A DNA stretch of 64,000 bases from Achromobacter spanius (GTDB taxonomy: Bacteria; Pseudomonadota; Gammaproteobacteria; Burkholderiales; Burkholderiaceae_B): positions 1,860,001 through 1,924,000 of the forward strand of contig NZ_CP025030.1 in NCBI RefSeq assembly GCF_002812705.1, given 5' to 3'. The position numbers and the translations under genes are program-made. The notes under the pieces were generated by a model that saw only the letters and a program-made list of their open reading frames with translations, was not told the DNA's origin and did no database searches. This document shows, piece by piece, positions 53,236 through 62,014 of the stretch (positions within the stretch are counted from its first letter, which is position 1; each line of letters opens with the position of its first letter).

Positions 53236-54254
53236 AGACCGCGCCGCGCGCCCAGGACGTGGCGGACCTGGCGGACGTGTCCCAGTCCGCCGTCAGCCGC
53301 ACCTTTACGCCGGGCGCCAGCGTGTCGGAAGCCACTCGCCGCAAGGTGCTGGCGGCGGCGCAAAAGCTGGGCTACCGGCCCAACGCGTTGGCCCGCAGCC
53401 TGATCACGCGGCGCAGCCGCATCGTGGCCCTGGTGATGAGCTATCTGGAAAACCAGTTCTATCCGCTGGTGATCGAGAAGCTGTCGCAGAAGCTGCAGAA
53501 AGAGGGCTATCACGTGCTGATGTTCATCGCCGAAGTCGATGAAGCGGCGGACGGCGTGCTGGCGGAAATTCTGCAATACCAGGTGGACGGCATCGTCATG
53601 GCATCCGCCATGCTGTCCTCGAACGTGGCGCGCAGTTGCGCCGAGGTCGGCGTGCCGGTGGTGCAATTCAACCGCGTGTCCATCCTGGGCGGGTTGGCGC
53701 GGCATGCCAGCAGTTCGGTCACGTCCGACAACTACGCGGGCGGCCAGATGGCGGCGCGCTTGCTGGTGCAGCGCGGCTACCGGCGCTTTGCCTATCTGGC
53801 GGGCCTGGAAGATTCATCGACCAGCATCGAACGCGAACGCGGCTTTGTCGACGGCCTGCACGAACTGGGTCACGCGCTGCATCGTCGCGAGGTGGGCCAT
53901 TACGACTTTGATCGCGCGCAAGAAGCGGTGCGCAGGCTGTTTGCCGACCCTGGACCCACCGCGCCCGACGCGCTTCTTGCCGGCAACGACCACATGGCGA
54001 TCGCGGCCTTGGACGTGCTGCGCCAGGAACTGGGCCTGTCCGTGCCGCAAGACGTGGCCGTGGTGGGCTTTGACGATGTGCCGCAGGCGGCATGGGGCGC
54101 GTACCGCTTGACGACGATACGCCAGCAGGTCGAACCCATGGTGGACGCCACGGTGGCCCTGCTGCGCGAACAGATGCACGCCGAACTGCAACCGCGCGAC
54201 ATCGTCGTGCCATGCAGCCTGATTGAACGCGCCACCGTGCGGGCAGGACCCTGA
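53232..54254 (+). CDS. LacI-family transcriptional regulator
   Basis: 340 residues: HTH and hinge (about 7-55, QDVADLADVSQSAVSRTFTPGASV... LGYRPNALARSL) then a periplasmic-binding-like sensor domain. ATG at 53232 overlaps the SDR stop. Being inside the operon, it probably autoregulates through the palindrome at 51079. Confidence 0.93.
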   Translation: MKTAPRAQDVADLADVSQSAVSRTFTPGASVSEATRRKVLAAAQKLGYRPNALARSLITRRSRIVALVMSYLENQFYPLVIEKLSQKLQKEGYHVLMFIAEVDEAADGVLAEILQYQVDGIVMASAMLSSNVARSCAEVGVPVVQFNRVSILGGLARHASSSVTSDNYAGGQMAARLLVQRGYRRFAYLAGLEDSSTSIERERGFVDGLHELGHALHRREVGHYDFDRAQEAVRRLFADPGPTAPDALLAGNDHMAIAALDVLRQELGLSVPQDVAVVGFDDVPQAAWGAYRLTTIRQQVEPMVDATVALLREQMHAELQPRDIVVPCSLIERATVRAGP

Positions 54255-54325
54255 TTTCTTTTTTACCGGCAACACTCCAAAGCGCACACAGAACGCGCTC
54301 AACACACTCAGCAGGAGACACACCC

Positions 54326-55312
54326 ATGCGCAGCATTTTCATCCGTACCCTGAGCGCCGTCGCGGCGTTCGGCCTGACCGCCACCCTGGCTCACGCCCAA
54401 GGCGACGCCGCCGCCTGGCCCACCAAGAACATCCGATACATCGTGCCGTTCTCGCCCGGCGGCGTGTCTGACGGCGTGGCCCGTCTGATGGCCGAGCAGT
54501 TGAGCGCACGGCTGGGGCAATCGGTAATCGTTGAGAACAAGCCGGGCGTATCCGGCATCGTGGGCACGCAGTTGACGGCGCGCGCGGAACCCGATGGCTA
54601 CACGATCGAAGGCGGCACCATCACCACGCACGCGGTCAACCCGTTCTTCATCAAAAAGCTGGGCTATGACCCGGTCAAGGACTTCACGCCGATTGCCCTG
54701 GTGGGCATGGTCAGCAATGCGCTGGTGGTGCGCGCCGACAGCCCCTTCAACACGGTGCAGCAGGTGATCGACGCGGCGCGCGCCAAGCCGGACACGCTGA
54801 CCTACGGCACGGCGGGCGCGGGCACCTCGCAACATTTGTCGGGCCAACTGTTCCAGTCCATCTCCGGCACCCAATTGCGCCAGATCATCTACAAGGGCGG
54901 CTCGCAATCCATGGTGGATTTGATTGGCGGGCAGATCGACATGGTCTTCGAAACCGTTGCCGCCGCGCGTCCGATGATCGACTCCAAGCGCGTCAAGGTG
55001 TTGGGCGTGACGTCCGCCGCGCCGCTGGCCGACCTGCCGGGCGTGAAGCCGCTGGCCGAGCTGGGCTTGCCCGGGTTTGAAATGCAGTCCTGGCAAGGCA
55101 TCTTCGCGCCCGCCGGCACGCCCGCGCCGGTGGTGGACCGGCTGGCGCGCGAATTGGCGGCCATCGTGAAGACGCCCGAGGTGCGCGCCAAGCTGCTGAC
55201 GCTGGGCGTTGCGCCGGATGGTCGCGGCTCGGCGGCGTTCTCGCAATTTCAGCGCAGCGAAATCGATAAATGGGGCAAGGTCATCAAGGACGCCGGTATC
55301 CAGGCAGACTGA
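54326..55312 (+). CDS. Bug-family (tripartite tricarboxylate transporter) receptor
   Basis: 328 residues, signal peptide (1-24, AHA cleavage), mature domain with IRYIVPFSPGGVSDGVAR and VENKPGVSGIVGT typical of Bug/TctC proteins, which bind small carboxylates or amides. No TctA/TctB membrane genes are here, so it relies on a distant transporter, as is common in this order. 71 bp after lacI. Confidence 0.93.
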   Translation: MRSIFIRTLSAVAAFGLTATLAHAQGDAAAWPTKNIRYIVPFSPGGVSDGVARLMAEQLSARLGQSVIVENKPGVSGIVGTQLTARAEPDGYTIEGGTITTHAVNPFFIKKLGYDPVKDFTPIALVGMVSNALVVRADSPFNTVQQVIDAARAKPDTLTYGTAGAGTSQHLSGQLFQSISGTQLRQIIYKGGSQSMVDLIGGQIDMVFETVAAARPMIDSKRVKVLGVTSAAPLADLPGVKPLAELGLPGFEMQSWQGIFAPAGTPAPVVDRLARELAAIVKTPEVRAKLLTLGVAPDGRGSAAFSQFQRSEIDKWGKVIKDAGIQAD

Positions 55313-55343
55313 TCGCCTTTCCCAGCCATAGCAGGAGACTTCC

Positions 55344-56129
55344 ATGACCCATTCCCACCATCCCCTGGACGGCCGCCTGCCGCACATGCTGCGCAGCGGC
55401 AAGCCCTTGCGCGGCTTGTTCAACGGGCTGCCCAGCCCGGCCATCGTGGAGATGTGCGCGTATGCCGGTTTCGATTTCATCATTCTGGATAACGAGCACG
55501 GCAGCGCTGACCTGGGCACCACCGAACACATGCTGCGCGCCGCCCGCGCGGCGGGCATTGTGCCGGTGGTGCGCTGCTTTGAACACGACCTGCCGCGCGT
55601 GCTGGACATGGGGGCCAGCGCGGTGCAGGTGCCCATGGTGGAAAGCGCCGAGCAGGCGCGGCGGCTGGCGGCCATGGTGCATTACCCGCCCCTGGGCCGC
55701 CGTGGCAGCGCCTTCAGCACGCGCGCGGCGGGCTATGGCGCGTTCGGCGGGGCAGGGCACACGCAACACAGCAATGACGGCATCGGCTTTATCGCCATGA
55801 TCGAAACCCCCGAAGCCATTGCGGTGGCGGCGGAGATCGCGGCGGTGGAGGGCGTGGACGCCGTCTTCATCGGTCCGAACGACCTGGCCCACGCCATGGG
55901 CCATGGCAGCGACTGGACGGCGGCGCCCGTGCAGCAGGCTATCGAGCAGGGCCTGAAGGCCATCGCATCGGCCGGGAAATGCCCCGGCATCATTGCGCTG
56001 ACACCGGCCGACGAAGAGAAGTACGGCGCATTGGGCGCCCGCTATTTCGCCAACGTGTCCACCAGCATCATTACGCGGGCGCTGGCGCAGGCGGCCTCGG
56101 CCGGACGGGACGCGCAACTGCGCTATTGA
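55344..56129 (+). CDS. HpcH/HpaI family aldolase
   Basis: 261-residue class II, metal-dependent aldolase. It contains the conserved FDFIILDNEHG (about 44-54), the basic-residue segment VPVVRCFE and the metal-binding E/D pair (MIETPEA; GPNDLA). It cleaves 2-keto-3-hydroxy acids, usually giving pyruvate plus an aldehyde. With the upstream dehydrogenases it fits oxidation of a polyol-type substrate to a keto acid followed by cleavage. Confidence 0.9.
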   Translation: MTHSHHPLDGRLPHMLRSGKPLRGLFNGLPSPAIVEMCAYAGFDFIILDNEHGSADLGTTEHMLRAARAAGIVPVVRCFEHDLPRVLDMGASAVQVPMVESAEQARRLAAMVHYPPLGRRGSAFSTRAAGYGAFGGAGHTQHSNDGIGFIAMIETPEAIAVAAEIAAVEGVDAVFIGPNDLAHAMGHGSDWTAAPVQQAIEQGLKAIASAGKCPGIIALTPADEEKYGALGARYFANVSTSIITRALAQAASAGRDAQLRY

Positions 56130-56236
56130 AGGCAGCGCGGGTCGGGTGGTGGAAAACAAGGGCCGAAAAATGCAGGGCGGAAATTGCGCATAAACTTGGC
56201 GGCTTCATAATCCGCCGACCCTGCAAGGAAGCCCAC

Positions 56237-56689
56237 ATGCCCGCACGCGCGATTTCGTTTCTGTCCTGCATGTTATTGATTGGGGCGGCCCACGCCGGGT
56301 CGGCCCCGGCCGAATTGTCGTGCCTGTCGGACAGCGGCAAGGTGGCCTTGAAGGGCGTCATCCCGTCGCCGTCTTCCGAAGACCTGAACCTGACGCTGAG
56401 CTACTTCGACGCACAGCTCAGCTTCAACGACAGCACAAGCGACGGCAGCTTCGTGGTCTCGGATTTCCCGCAATCGGTGTTCCTGCTGCGCGTGCCGTCC
56501 CCCGGCACCGCGCTGACCCTGTACGCGCTGCCTGCCAGCATGGCGGTGGAAAAGACGAGCGACAGCGGCGACCGCTCGGGCACCTTCCAGGCCAAACTGA
56601 CCGCGCCCCGCCCACGCTCGGCCACGGGCGCGCAGACGGCAACGCCGTTGACCGCCACGCTGAATTGCGAGTACCGGTATTCGCTGTAA
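56237..56689 (+). CDS. Hypothetical secreted protein (150 aa)
   Basis: 150 residues with a signal peptide (1-20, AHA cleavage), two Cys (in LSCLSD and LNCEYRY near the ends, likely a disulfide) and a beta-rich middle. ATG at 56237 has AAGGAAG upstream. The family is not recognised. It is 107 bp after the aldolase and may have its own promoter. Confidence 0.72.
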   Translation: MPARAISFLSCMLLIGAAHAGSAPAELSCLSDSGKVALKGVIPSPSSEDLNLTLSYFDAQLSFNDSTSDGSFVVSDFPQSVFLLRVPSPGTALTLYALPASMAVEKTSDSGDRSGTFQAKLTAPRPRSATGAQTATPLTATLNCEYRYSL

Positions 56690-56693
56690 GGGC

Positions 56694-57497
56694 TTAATCC
56701 GAAGGGAGGCAAGGCAGGTGCAGCGCCACGACTTCGGTGTCGCCTTGCACCAGGCTGGGGTAGCGGCTTCGAACCAGCGGGTCGTGTCCCGGCACGATGT
56801 GGTCCGGCGACTCGGCGTGGCGTAGCAAGGTCTCGTACCCAGCCAGCATGTCGGCCACGTTCAGCACGATGGGAAACGGCGCATCCAGGCCCATGTTGTC
56901 GTAGTAGTGGCTGGCATCCGAGGCCAGCACGATCCAGCCGCGCGCCGTATGCACCCGCACCGCTTGCAGCCCCTGTGTGTGGCCGCCGATGTGCAGCAGT
57001 TGCAGGCCCGGCGCAATCTCGTCGTGGCCGTTGTAGAAGTCCACCCGCTTGTCGTACACGCCCCGCACCACATCAAGCACGTCTTCCACCGCATAGGCGT
57101 GGCGCAGCATGTCGAAGCGCATGTTGCAGCCGCAGGCGTAGTGCAGCTCGCTTTCCTGCAAGTGCAGGCGGGCATGCGGTAATTTGCGGAGGTTGCCGGC
57201 GTGGTCGTAGTGCAGGTGCGTGACGATGACGTCCTGGATGCCGTCGGGCGCCAGCCCCAGTGTTTTCAAGGCATCGATCGGGCAGCGCAGGAAGTCGCGG
57301 CCGCGTGCGTCGGCGGCGGCGTGGTTGAAGCCGGTGTCAACCAGCCAGACGCGCTGCTCCCGGCGGATGACCCAGACGAAATAATCCATGGGCATCGGGC
57401 CGTCGTGCGGGTCGGGCGGCGTGATGAAGTTCTGCGCGCGGCGACGGGCCACGGTGGCATAGCGCAGGGCATAGACTTCGTATTCAGGCAGCGTCAT
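56694..57497 (-). CDS. Metallo-beta-lactamase-fold hydrolase (AHL-lactonase-like)
   Basis: 267 residues. Zinc-binding H94-L-H96-Y-D98-H99 (THLHYDHAGN), then His in IGGHTQG, Asp in LASDASHYYDN and His in VPGHDP. The pattern matches the quorum-quenching lactonase group, but the family also cleaves other lactones and esters. The ATG overlaps the stop of the alpha/beta hydrolase (ATGA). It converges with the secreted-protein gene. Confidence 0.88.
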   Translation of the reverse strand: MTLPEYEVYALRYATVARRRAQNFITPPDPHDGPMPMDYFVWVIRREQRVWLVDTGFNHAAADARGRDFLRCPIDALKTLGLAPDGIQDVIVTHLHYDHAGNLRKLPHARLHLQESELHYACGCNMRFDMLRHAYAVEDVLDVVRGVYDKRVDFYNGHDEIAPGLQLLHIGGHTQGLQAVRVHTARGWIVLASDASHYYDNMGLDAPFPIVLNVADMLAGYETLLRHAESPDHIVPGHDPLVRSRYPSLVQGDTEVVALHLPCLPSD

Positions 57498-58732
57498 GCG
57501 ATTCCCCGGGTGGTTCGGATGTGGTCGAGTTCGGGCTTCAGGTAGTGCATCAGGCGCTGTGGGCTTTCCACCATGGGGAAGTGGCCCAGGTCCGGCATGG
57601 CGGTAAAGCGCGCGCCAGGAATCCGCGCGGCGACGCGGCGAGAATCTTCCGGGCTGGCCGAATAGTCGTAGGCGCCCGTCAACAACGACACGCCGAATGC
57701 GCGCGTATCCAGGCCGTCCAGGTGTTGGGAAGCGTCGAAGTCTTCGCTGTAGAACCAGAGGTCGTTGGCGTAGACGTTGTAGCCGCCTTGCGCGTAGATC
57801 CAGGCCGCCTCGCGGCGCGCGTGCAAGGTGGCGGCGGGGCCCATCAGCCCGCGCACGTAGGCCGGGTTGTGCGCCGCCTGATTCACCTGGGGATGGCACA
57901 GCATGGGTGTGCGGCGCCCAACGGCCTTGTCCGGTGCTTCCAGTGCCACCACGCCCGCTACGTCCGCCGGGCTGCGGGCGGCGATCACCAAAGCCATCGC
58001 CGCGCCCATCGAGCAGCCAAGCAGGACGACGGGCGCGCCCGCCAGTTGGCGGATCACGGCCAGGCAGGTGTGCAGGTAGGCGTCGCGGGTCAAGCGGGTA
58101 TCGGTCCAGGCGCGGCCGGGCAGGGGCATGCTGCGCCCATGGCCGGGCATGTCGAAGGCGATCATTCGCCATTGGGCGCGCAGCTCGGCGTCGGCCATCA
58201 GCGCGTGGTATTGGCGGGAATCGGCGCCGGCGGTGTGCAGCATCAAGAGCGGCGGGCCGTCCGTCAGGCCGCTGGTTTCAACATACAGGGAAGTGCGGGT
58301 GTCGCCCAGATCCAGCGTGGCGTAATGGCCGGTGATGCTGCCGCGGTCCAGCACGTCGGAGGGCGCGGCGTCGTCCTGCTGCCCGCGCAGGATTTCAAAC
58401 AGCCGTTCCAGGGGATGTAGCGCCTGCGCAATGGCCAGCGCATCGCCTTTGACACGCAGGCCCTGAGCCTGCCGATGCGCGGCGGTGAAGGAGTGGTAAC
58501 CGGGGGGTGGGGTGGGGGTCATCAGCTTGTGCCAGGTGTCCGGCAAGGCGCTGATGACGATGCACTGCGAGGGGGCGGCGGGCTGGCCGGCCCAGGCGCA
58601 AATCCGGTCTTCAGGATCAGCGCCTACTTGCAGCCAGATGGCGCAGGGCAGGCCCCTGGCTGCGCTGATGAATTCGCTATCCTGCTGCGCCAGGGCCGTT
58701 ACGGCCCTCAGTTCCTGGACGGTCGCCTTCAC
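57494..58732 (-). CDS. Alpha/beta hydrolase with N-terminal SCP2-like domain
   Basis: 412 residues. About 1-115 resembles an SCP2-type lipid-binding domain (YHSFTAAHRQAQGLRVKGDALAIAQALHPLER region); this is a fold inference. The rest is a hydrolase with nucleophile elbow GCSMG (near 240), PGHGRS and a late His (LGHFP). GTG at 58732 has GGAGG nine bases upstream and overlaps the GntR gene by 56 bp. It probably opens an ester or C-C bond in a hydrophobic substrate. Confidence 0.87.
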   Translation of the reverse strand: MKATVQELRAVTALAQQDSEFISAARGLPCAIWLQVGADPEDRICAWAGQPAAPSQCIVISALPDTWHKLMTPTPPPGYHSFTAAHRQAQGLRVKGDALAIAQALHPLERLFEILRGQQDDAAPSDVLDRGSITGHYATLDLGDTRTSLYVETSGLTDGPPLLMLHTAGADSRQYHALMADAELRAQWRMIAFDMPGHGRSMPLPGRAWTDTRLTRDAYLHTCLAVIRQLAGAPVVLLGCSMGAAMALVIAARSPADVAGVVALEAPDKAVGRRTPMLCHPQVNQAAHNPAYVRGLMGPAATLHARREAAWIYAQGGYNVYANDLWFYSEDFDASQHLDGLDTRAFGVSLLTGAYDYSASPEDSRRVAARIPGARFTAMPDLGHFPMVESPQRLMHYLKPELDHIRTTRGIA

Positions 58733-59420
58733 GGGTTGATGCCTCCTCTTGTTGGCGCCTGAGCACGTCGAGCGCGGTGCGTTCCGCGTTCACGATATGG
58801 CTCTGTGCGGCCGCTTGGGCGCCTTGTGGGTCCCGAGCACGGATGCGCTCGTAGATGTCGTCGATTTCGGCCATGCTTTCCGGCAGCCGGTCGGGGCGCG
58901 CGAACGAGGTGGCGCGCAGCAGGTTGATGCGTGACAGCAGCCCCGGCAGCATGTCCTTGATCAGGTCGTTGTCACAGCCCGACAGCAGCACGTCGTAGAA
59001 ATCGCGCTTGGCGGCCAGCAGCGCCGACTTGTTGCTGCCCTTGGCCTGGCGGTGCAGCGCGTCGACGGCCTTGCGCAGCCGGTCGACGTCGGCATCGCTG
59101 GCCAGGCGCGCGAATTCATGCGCGGCAAAGCCTTCCAGCAGCGCGCGCAGGGCATACAGGTCGTGCGCCGCTTTTTCAGTGATGCGCACCACCGTGGGGC
59201 CACGATGGGGCTCGATGGAAATCAGCCGTTCGGCCTCCAGGGTGCGCAGGGCTTCGCGCAGCGTGCTGCGGCTGATGCTCAGTTGCTCACAGAGCTCCAC
59301 TTCGCGCAGGCGTTCACCGCCCTTGATATGGCCATCCATGATGGCGCCGCGCAGATATTCCTCGACGCGGGTGCGCAGGGTGGTGGGCTTCTCGAAAATC
59401 GCACCGGTGGGGGTGGGCAT
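58677..59420 (-). CDS. GntR-family (FadR/FCD) regulator
   Basis: 247 residues with an N-terminal winged helix (about 12-75, LRTRVEEYLRGAIMDGHIKGGERLREVELCEQLSISRSTLREALRTLEAERL) and an FCD ligand domain. ATG at 59420 chosen at the purine-rich site; a 27-codon longer frame has no support. First gene of the hydrolase set, downstream of livF, and likely to sense the transported substrate. Confidence 0.9.
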   Translation of the reverse strand: MPTPTGAIFEKPTTLRTRVEEYLRGAIMDGHIKGGERLREVELCEQLSISRSTLREALRTLEAERLISIEPHRGPTVVRITEKAAHDLYALRALLEGFAAHEFARLASDADVDRLRKAVDALHRQAKGSNKSALLAAKRDFYDVLLSGCDNDLIKDMLPGLLSRINLLRATSFARPDRLPESMAEIDDIYERIRARDPQGAQAAAQSHIVNAERTALDVLRRQQEEASTREGDRPGTEGRNGPGAAG

Positions 59421-59519
59421 GGCTGTCTCTCGCTTAGCGTGGCGGCGGGGGCAAGGCGTCATCCAGGCTTTTGGCCAGGGCGCCGCGCACCGCCGATTCA
59501 ACGTAAAGACGCAATATAT

Positions 59520-59531
59520 CCCGCCGGCGGG
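59520..59531. promoter_or_regulatory. 12-bp perfect palindrome upstream of the GntR gene
   Basis: CCCGCCGGCGGG followed on the minus strand by ATATATT, a possible -10 for the GntR operon. The palindrome may be the GntR operator or a weak terminator for the liv genes. Confidence 0.4.
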
Positions 59532-59532
59532 T

Positions 59533-59602
59533 CATAGCCTTAACCTCATAGCCTTAACCTCATCGCTTGAGCCCCATCGCCTTGGCCCCATCGCTACAGC
59601 CC
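59533..59602. repeat. 14-bp tandem repeat, five units, spanning the livF stop
   Basis: Units start at 59533, 59547, 59561, 59575 and 59589; the first two are identical (CATAGCCTTAACCT) and the others drift towards CATCGC-type. The last unit contains the livF stop codon (59594-59596). Confidence 0.92.
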
Positions 59603-60307
59603 CAGGTACGCTTCGCGCACGCGGCTGTCTTCCATCAGCGCGTGGCTGGGCCCGGACAGCACCATGGCGCCGGATTGCAGCACGTAGGCGTGTTCAGCCA
59701 CCGACAGCGCCAGCCGCGTGTTCTGCTCCACCAGCAAAATGGTCAGCCCGCTGCGGTGGATGTCGATCATGGCCTGGTGCATTTCCTCGACCACCTTGGG
59801 CGCCAGGCCGTGGCTGGGTTCGTCCAGCAGCAGCAGCCGGGGCTTGAGCATCAGCGCGCGGCCGAACGCCACCATCTGCTGCTCGCCGCCGGACAAGGTG
59901 CCGGCGGCCTGCCGACGGCGTTCCAGTAGCCGGGGAAACAAGGCATAGACCTCGTCGCAGCCGCGTTTGAGGGCCGCGCCGTCACGGCGGCGGGTGTAGC
60001 CGCCCAGGTAAAGGTTTTCCTCGACGGTCATCTCGGGGAACACGTGGCGTCCTTCCGGCACATGGGCAATGCCCAGCTCGGGAATGCGGTGCGGCGGCAG
60101 GCGCAGGATGTCCTGCCCGTCGAAGACGACGCTGCCGCTGACCTTGTCCAGCAAACCCGATACGCAGCGCAGCAGCGTGCTCTTGCCCGCGGTGTTGGCG
60201 CCCACGACCGCGATGAAGCCACCTTCCGGCACCTCCAGCGACACGTCGTGCAAGACCGGGCTGCGGTCATAGGAGGCGGTCAGCCCCCGAATCTGCAACA
60301 GGCTCAT
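59594..60307 (-). CDS. livF: ABC transporter ATP-binding protein, LivF type
   Basis: 237 residues. Walker A GANTAGKST (about 36-44; Thr for the common Gly), signature LSGGEQQ (near 140), Walker B LLLLDEPSHGLAP. LivF-type proteins power branched-chain amino acid or small-acid import. ATG at 60307 overlaps the LivG stop (ATGA). Confidence 0.94.
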   Translation of the reverse strand: MSLLQIRGLTASYDRSPVLHDVSLEVPEGGFIAVVGANTAGKSTLLRCVSGLLDKVSGSVVFDGQDILRLPPHRIPELGIAHVPEGRHVFPEMTVEENLYLGGYTRRRDGAALKRGCDEVYALFPRLLERRRQAAGTLSGGEQQMVAFGRALMLKPRLLLLDEPSHGLAPKVVEEMHQAMIDIHRSGLTILLVEQNTRLALSVAEHAYVLQSGAMVLSGPSHALMEDSRVREAYLGL

Positions 60308-61044
60308 GCGCCGGCCTCCATGTGCTCCATCGACTTGCCCAGGTAGACCTCGATGACTGTGGGGTTCGCCGCGATCTCGGCTGGGCTGCCCTCGGCGATC
60401 TTCTGCCCGAACGACAGCACCAGGATGCGGTTGCATAGCCGCATGATGGCGCGCATGTGGTGTTCCACCACGATGAAGGTGATGCCGGATTCGTCGCGCA
60501 GCGTGCGGATCAGGTCCAGCATGGTGTCCATCTCGGTTTCGTTCAGTGCCGCCATCACCTCGTCCAGCAGGAACACCCGGGGGTCGGTACACAGCGCGCG
60601 CGCCAGTTCCACCCGCGCCTGTTCGGGAAACGACAGTTCGCCGGCGGGCTTGGCGGCAATGGCGGACAGGCCCACGCGATCCAGGCTGTCGCGGGCCACC
60701 TCGCGGGCGCGCGGCACGTCGTGATGCAGCAGGCCGCCCACCAGCACGTTGTCCAACACCGTCATCTCGGGAAACAGGGCCACGTTCTGGAAGGTCTTCG
60801 TCATGCCCAACGCCGCGATCTGGTGGGGACGCAGGCCGTTGACGTCGCGGCCTTCCAGTTCGATGCGCCCGCCCTGGCTGGCGTACAAGCCCATCAACAG
60901 GTTGAACAGCGTGGTCTTGCCGGCGCCGTTCGGCCCGATCAGGCCCAGGATGTCGCCGCGCGCCACGCTGAACGACACGTCGTCCACCGCCTTCAGGCCG
61001 CCGAAGCGGCGCTGGATGTTCGAGACTTTCAGGATGTCAGGCAT
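60304..61044 (-). CDS. livG: ABC transporter ATP-binding protein, LivG type, variant signature motif
   Basis: 246 residues. Walker A GPNGAGKTT (about 37-45), Walker B VFLLDEVMAALNE, H-loop VEHHMRAIM. The signature motif reads LSFPEQARVELARAL where LivG normally has LSxGQQ, so the composite ATP site is altered; LivF keeps its own signature. It overlaps livM by 8 bp and livF by 4 bp. Confidence 0.93.
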   Translation of the reverse strand: MPDILKVSNIQRRFGGLKAVDDVSFSVARGDILGLIGPNGAGKTTLFNLLMGLYASQGGRIELEGRDVNGLRPHQIAALGMTKTFQNVALFPEMTVLDNVLVGGLLHHDVPRAREVARDSLDRVGLSAIAAKPAGELSFPEQARVELARALCTDPRVFLLDEVMAALNETEMDTMLDLIRTLRDESGITFIVVEHHMRAIMRLCNRILVLSFGQKIAEGSPAEIAANPTVIEVYLGKSMEHMEAGA

Positions 61045-62014
61045 GCTGGCCCCGCTTCAGGTTGCGCAGCCGCGCCCACAACGCCGACAGGCCGCGCGGC
61101 TCGATCAGGATGATGGCGATCAGGATCAGGCCGAACGCCAACTGCGACACGCCGGCCGTGTGGCCCGACAGCCAATCGTTGAACACCTCTTCCAAGGGAA
61201 TGATGACCAGCGCGCCGATCAGCGGCCCCGCCACCGTGCCCACGCCGCCGATGATGCAGATGAGCGCCACGCGCACCGACACGCCCACCAGCGAGAACAC
61301 CGTGTCCGGGTCGAAGAAGTAGATGAACTGCGCGTACAGCGTGCCGCAGGCGCCCATCAGCGCGGCGGACACCACGGCGGCCAGGATGCGCGTTTGCGCG
61401 GTGTTCACGCCGATGACTTCCGCCGCTTGCGGGTTGGCCTTCACGGCGCGCAGGCGGTAGCCCAGCCGCGAATGGCTGATCAGCGCGAAGACGAGCGACG
61501 TGATGATGGCGGCCCCCAGCATCAGGTAGTAGTACGGAATGCTGGACTTGAACTGCATCTGCGCCCAGCCTTCGGCAAACGGAATGGACAGGCCCACCGG
61601 CCCTCCCGTGACTGATGCCCAGGTGTTGGCGATGGCGCGCAGCACTTCGCCAAACGCCAAGGTGGCCAGCGCGAAGTAATGCCCGCGCAGCCGCATGGTG
61701 GGCAGGCTGAGCAGGGCGCCCGCCAGCGCCGCCACCGCCATCGCGGCCACGATGCCCAGCCAGGGCGAAATGCCATAGCGCATCAGCAGCAGCGTGGACG
61801 TATAGGCGCCCAGGCCAAAGAAGGCCGCATGGCCCAACGAGATCTGATTGGCCAGCCCGCCCACGATATTCCAGGACTGGCCCATGGCCGCGAACAGCAG
61901 CACCAGCGTCACGACGCGCATGGCGTAGCCCTGGTCTTCCATCAACCAGGGCGCCGCCAACGCCACCGCCAGCAGCAGCGCCCAGGGCAAGAGTTGTCGA
62001 TTCATGCGCATCAT
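61037..62014 (-). CDS. livM: ABC transporter permease, LivM type
   Basis: 325 residues with about 8-9 membrane helices and the family block GGLANQISLGHAAFFGLGAYTS (about 50-71). ATG at 62014 overlaps the livH stop; internal ATGs at 62011 and 62005 follow closely. Confidence 0.94.
   Translation of the reverse strand: MMRMNRQLLPWALLLAVALAAPWLMEDQGYAMRVVTLVLLFAAMGQSWNIVGGLANQISLGHAAFFGLGAYTSTLLLMRYGISPWLGIVAAMAVAALAGALLSLPTMRLRGHYFALATLAFGEVLRAIANTWASVTGGPVGLSIPFAEGWAQMQFKSSIPYYYLMLGAAIITSLVFALISHSRLGYRLRAVKANPQAAEVIGVNTAQTRILAAVVSAALMGACGTLYAQFIYFFDPDTVFSLVGVSVRVALICIIGGVGTVAGPLIGALVIIPLEEVFNDWLSGHTAGVSQLAFGLILIAIILIEPRGLSALWARLRNLKRGQHA

Noticed and set aside
57498..58172. Extended frame upstream of the metallo-beta-lactamase-fold gene
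   Set aside because: It overlaps the alpha/beta hydrolase out of frame with Arg/Pro/Gly-rich shadow composition; the ATGA junction gives the true start.
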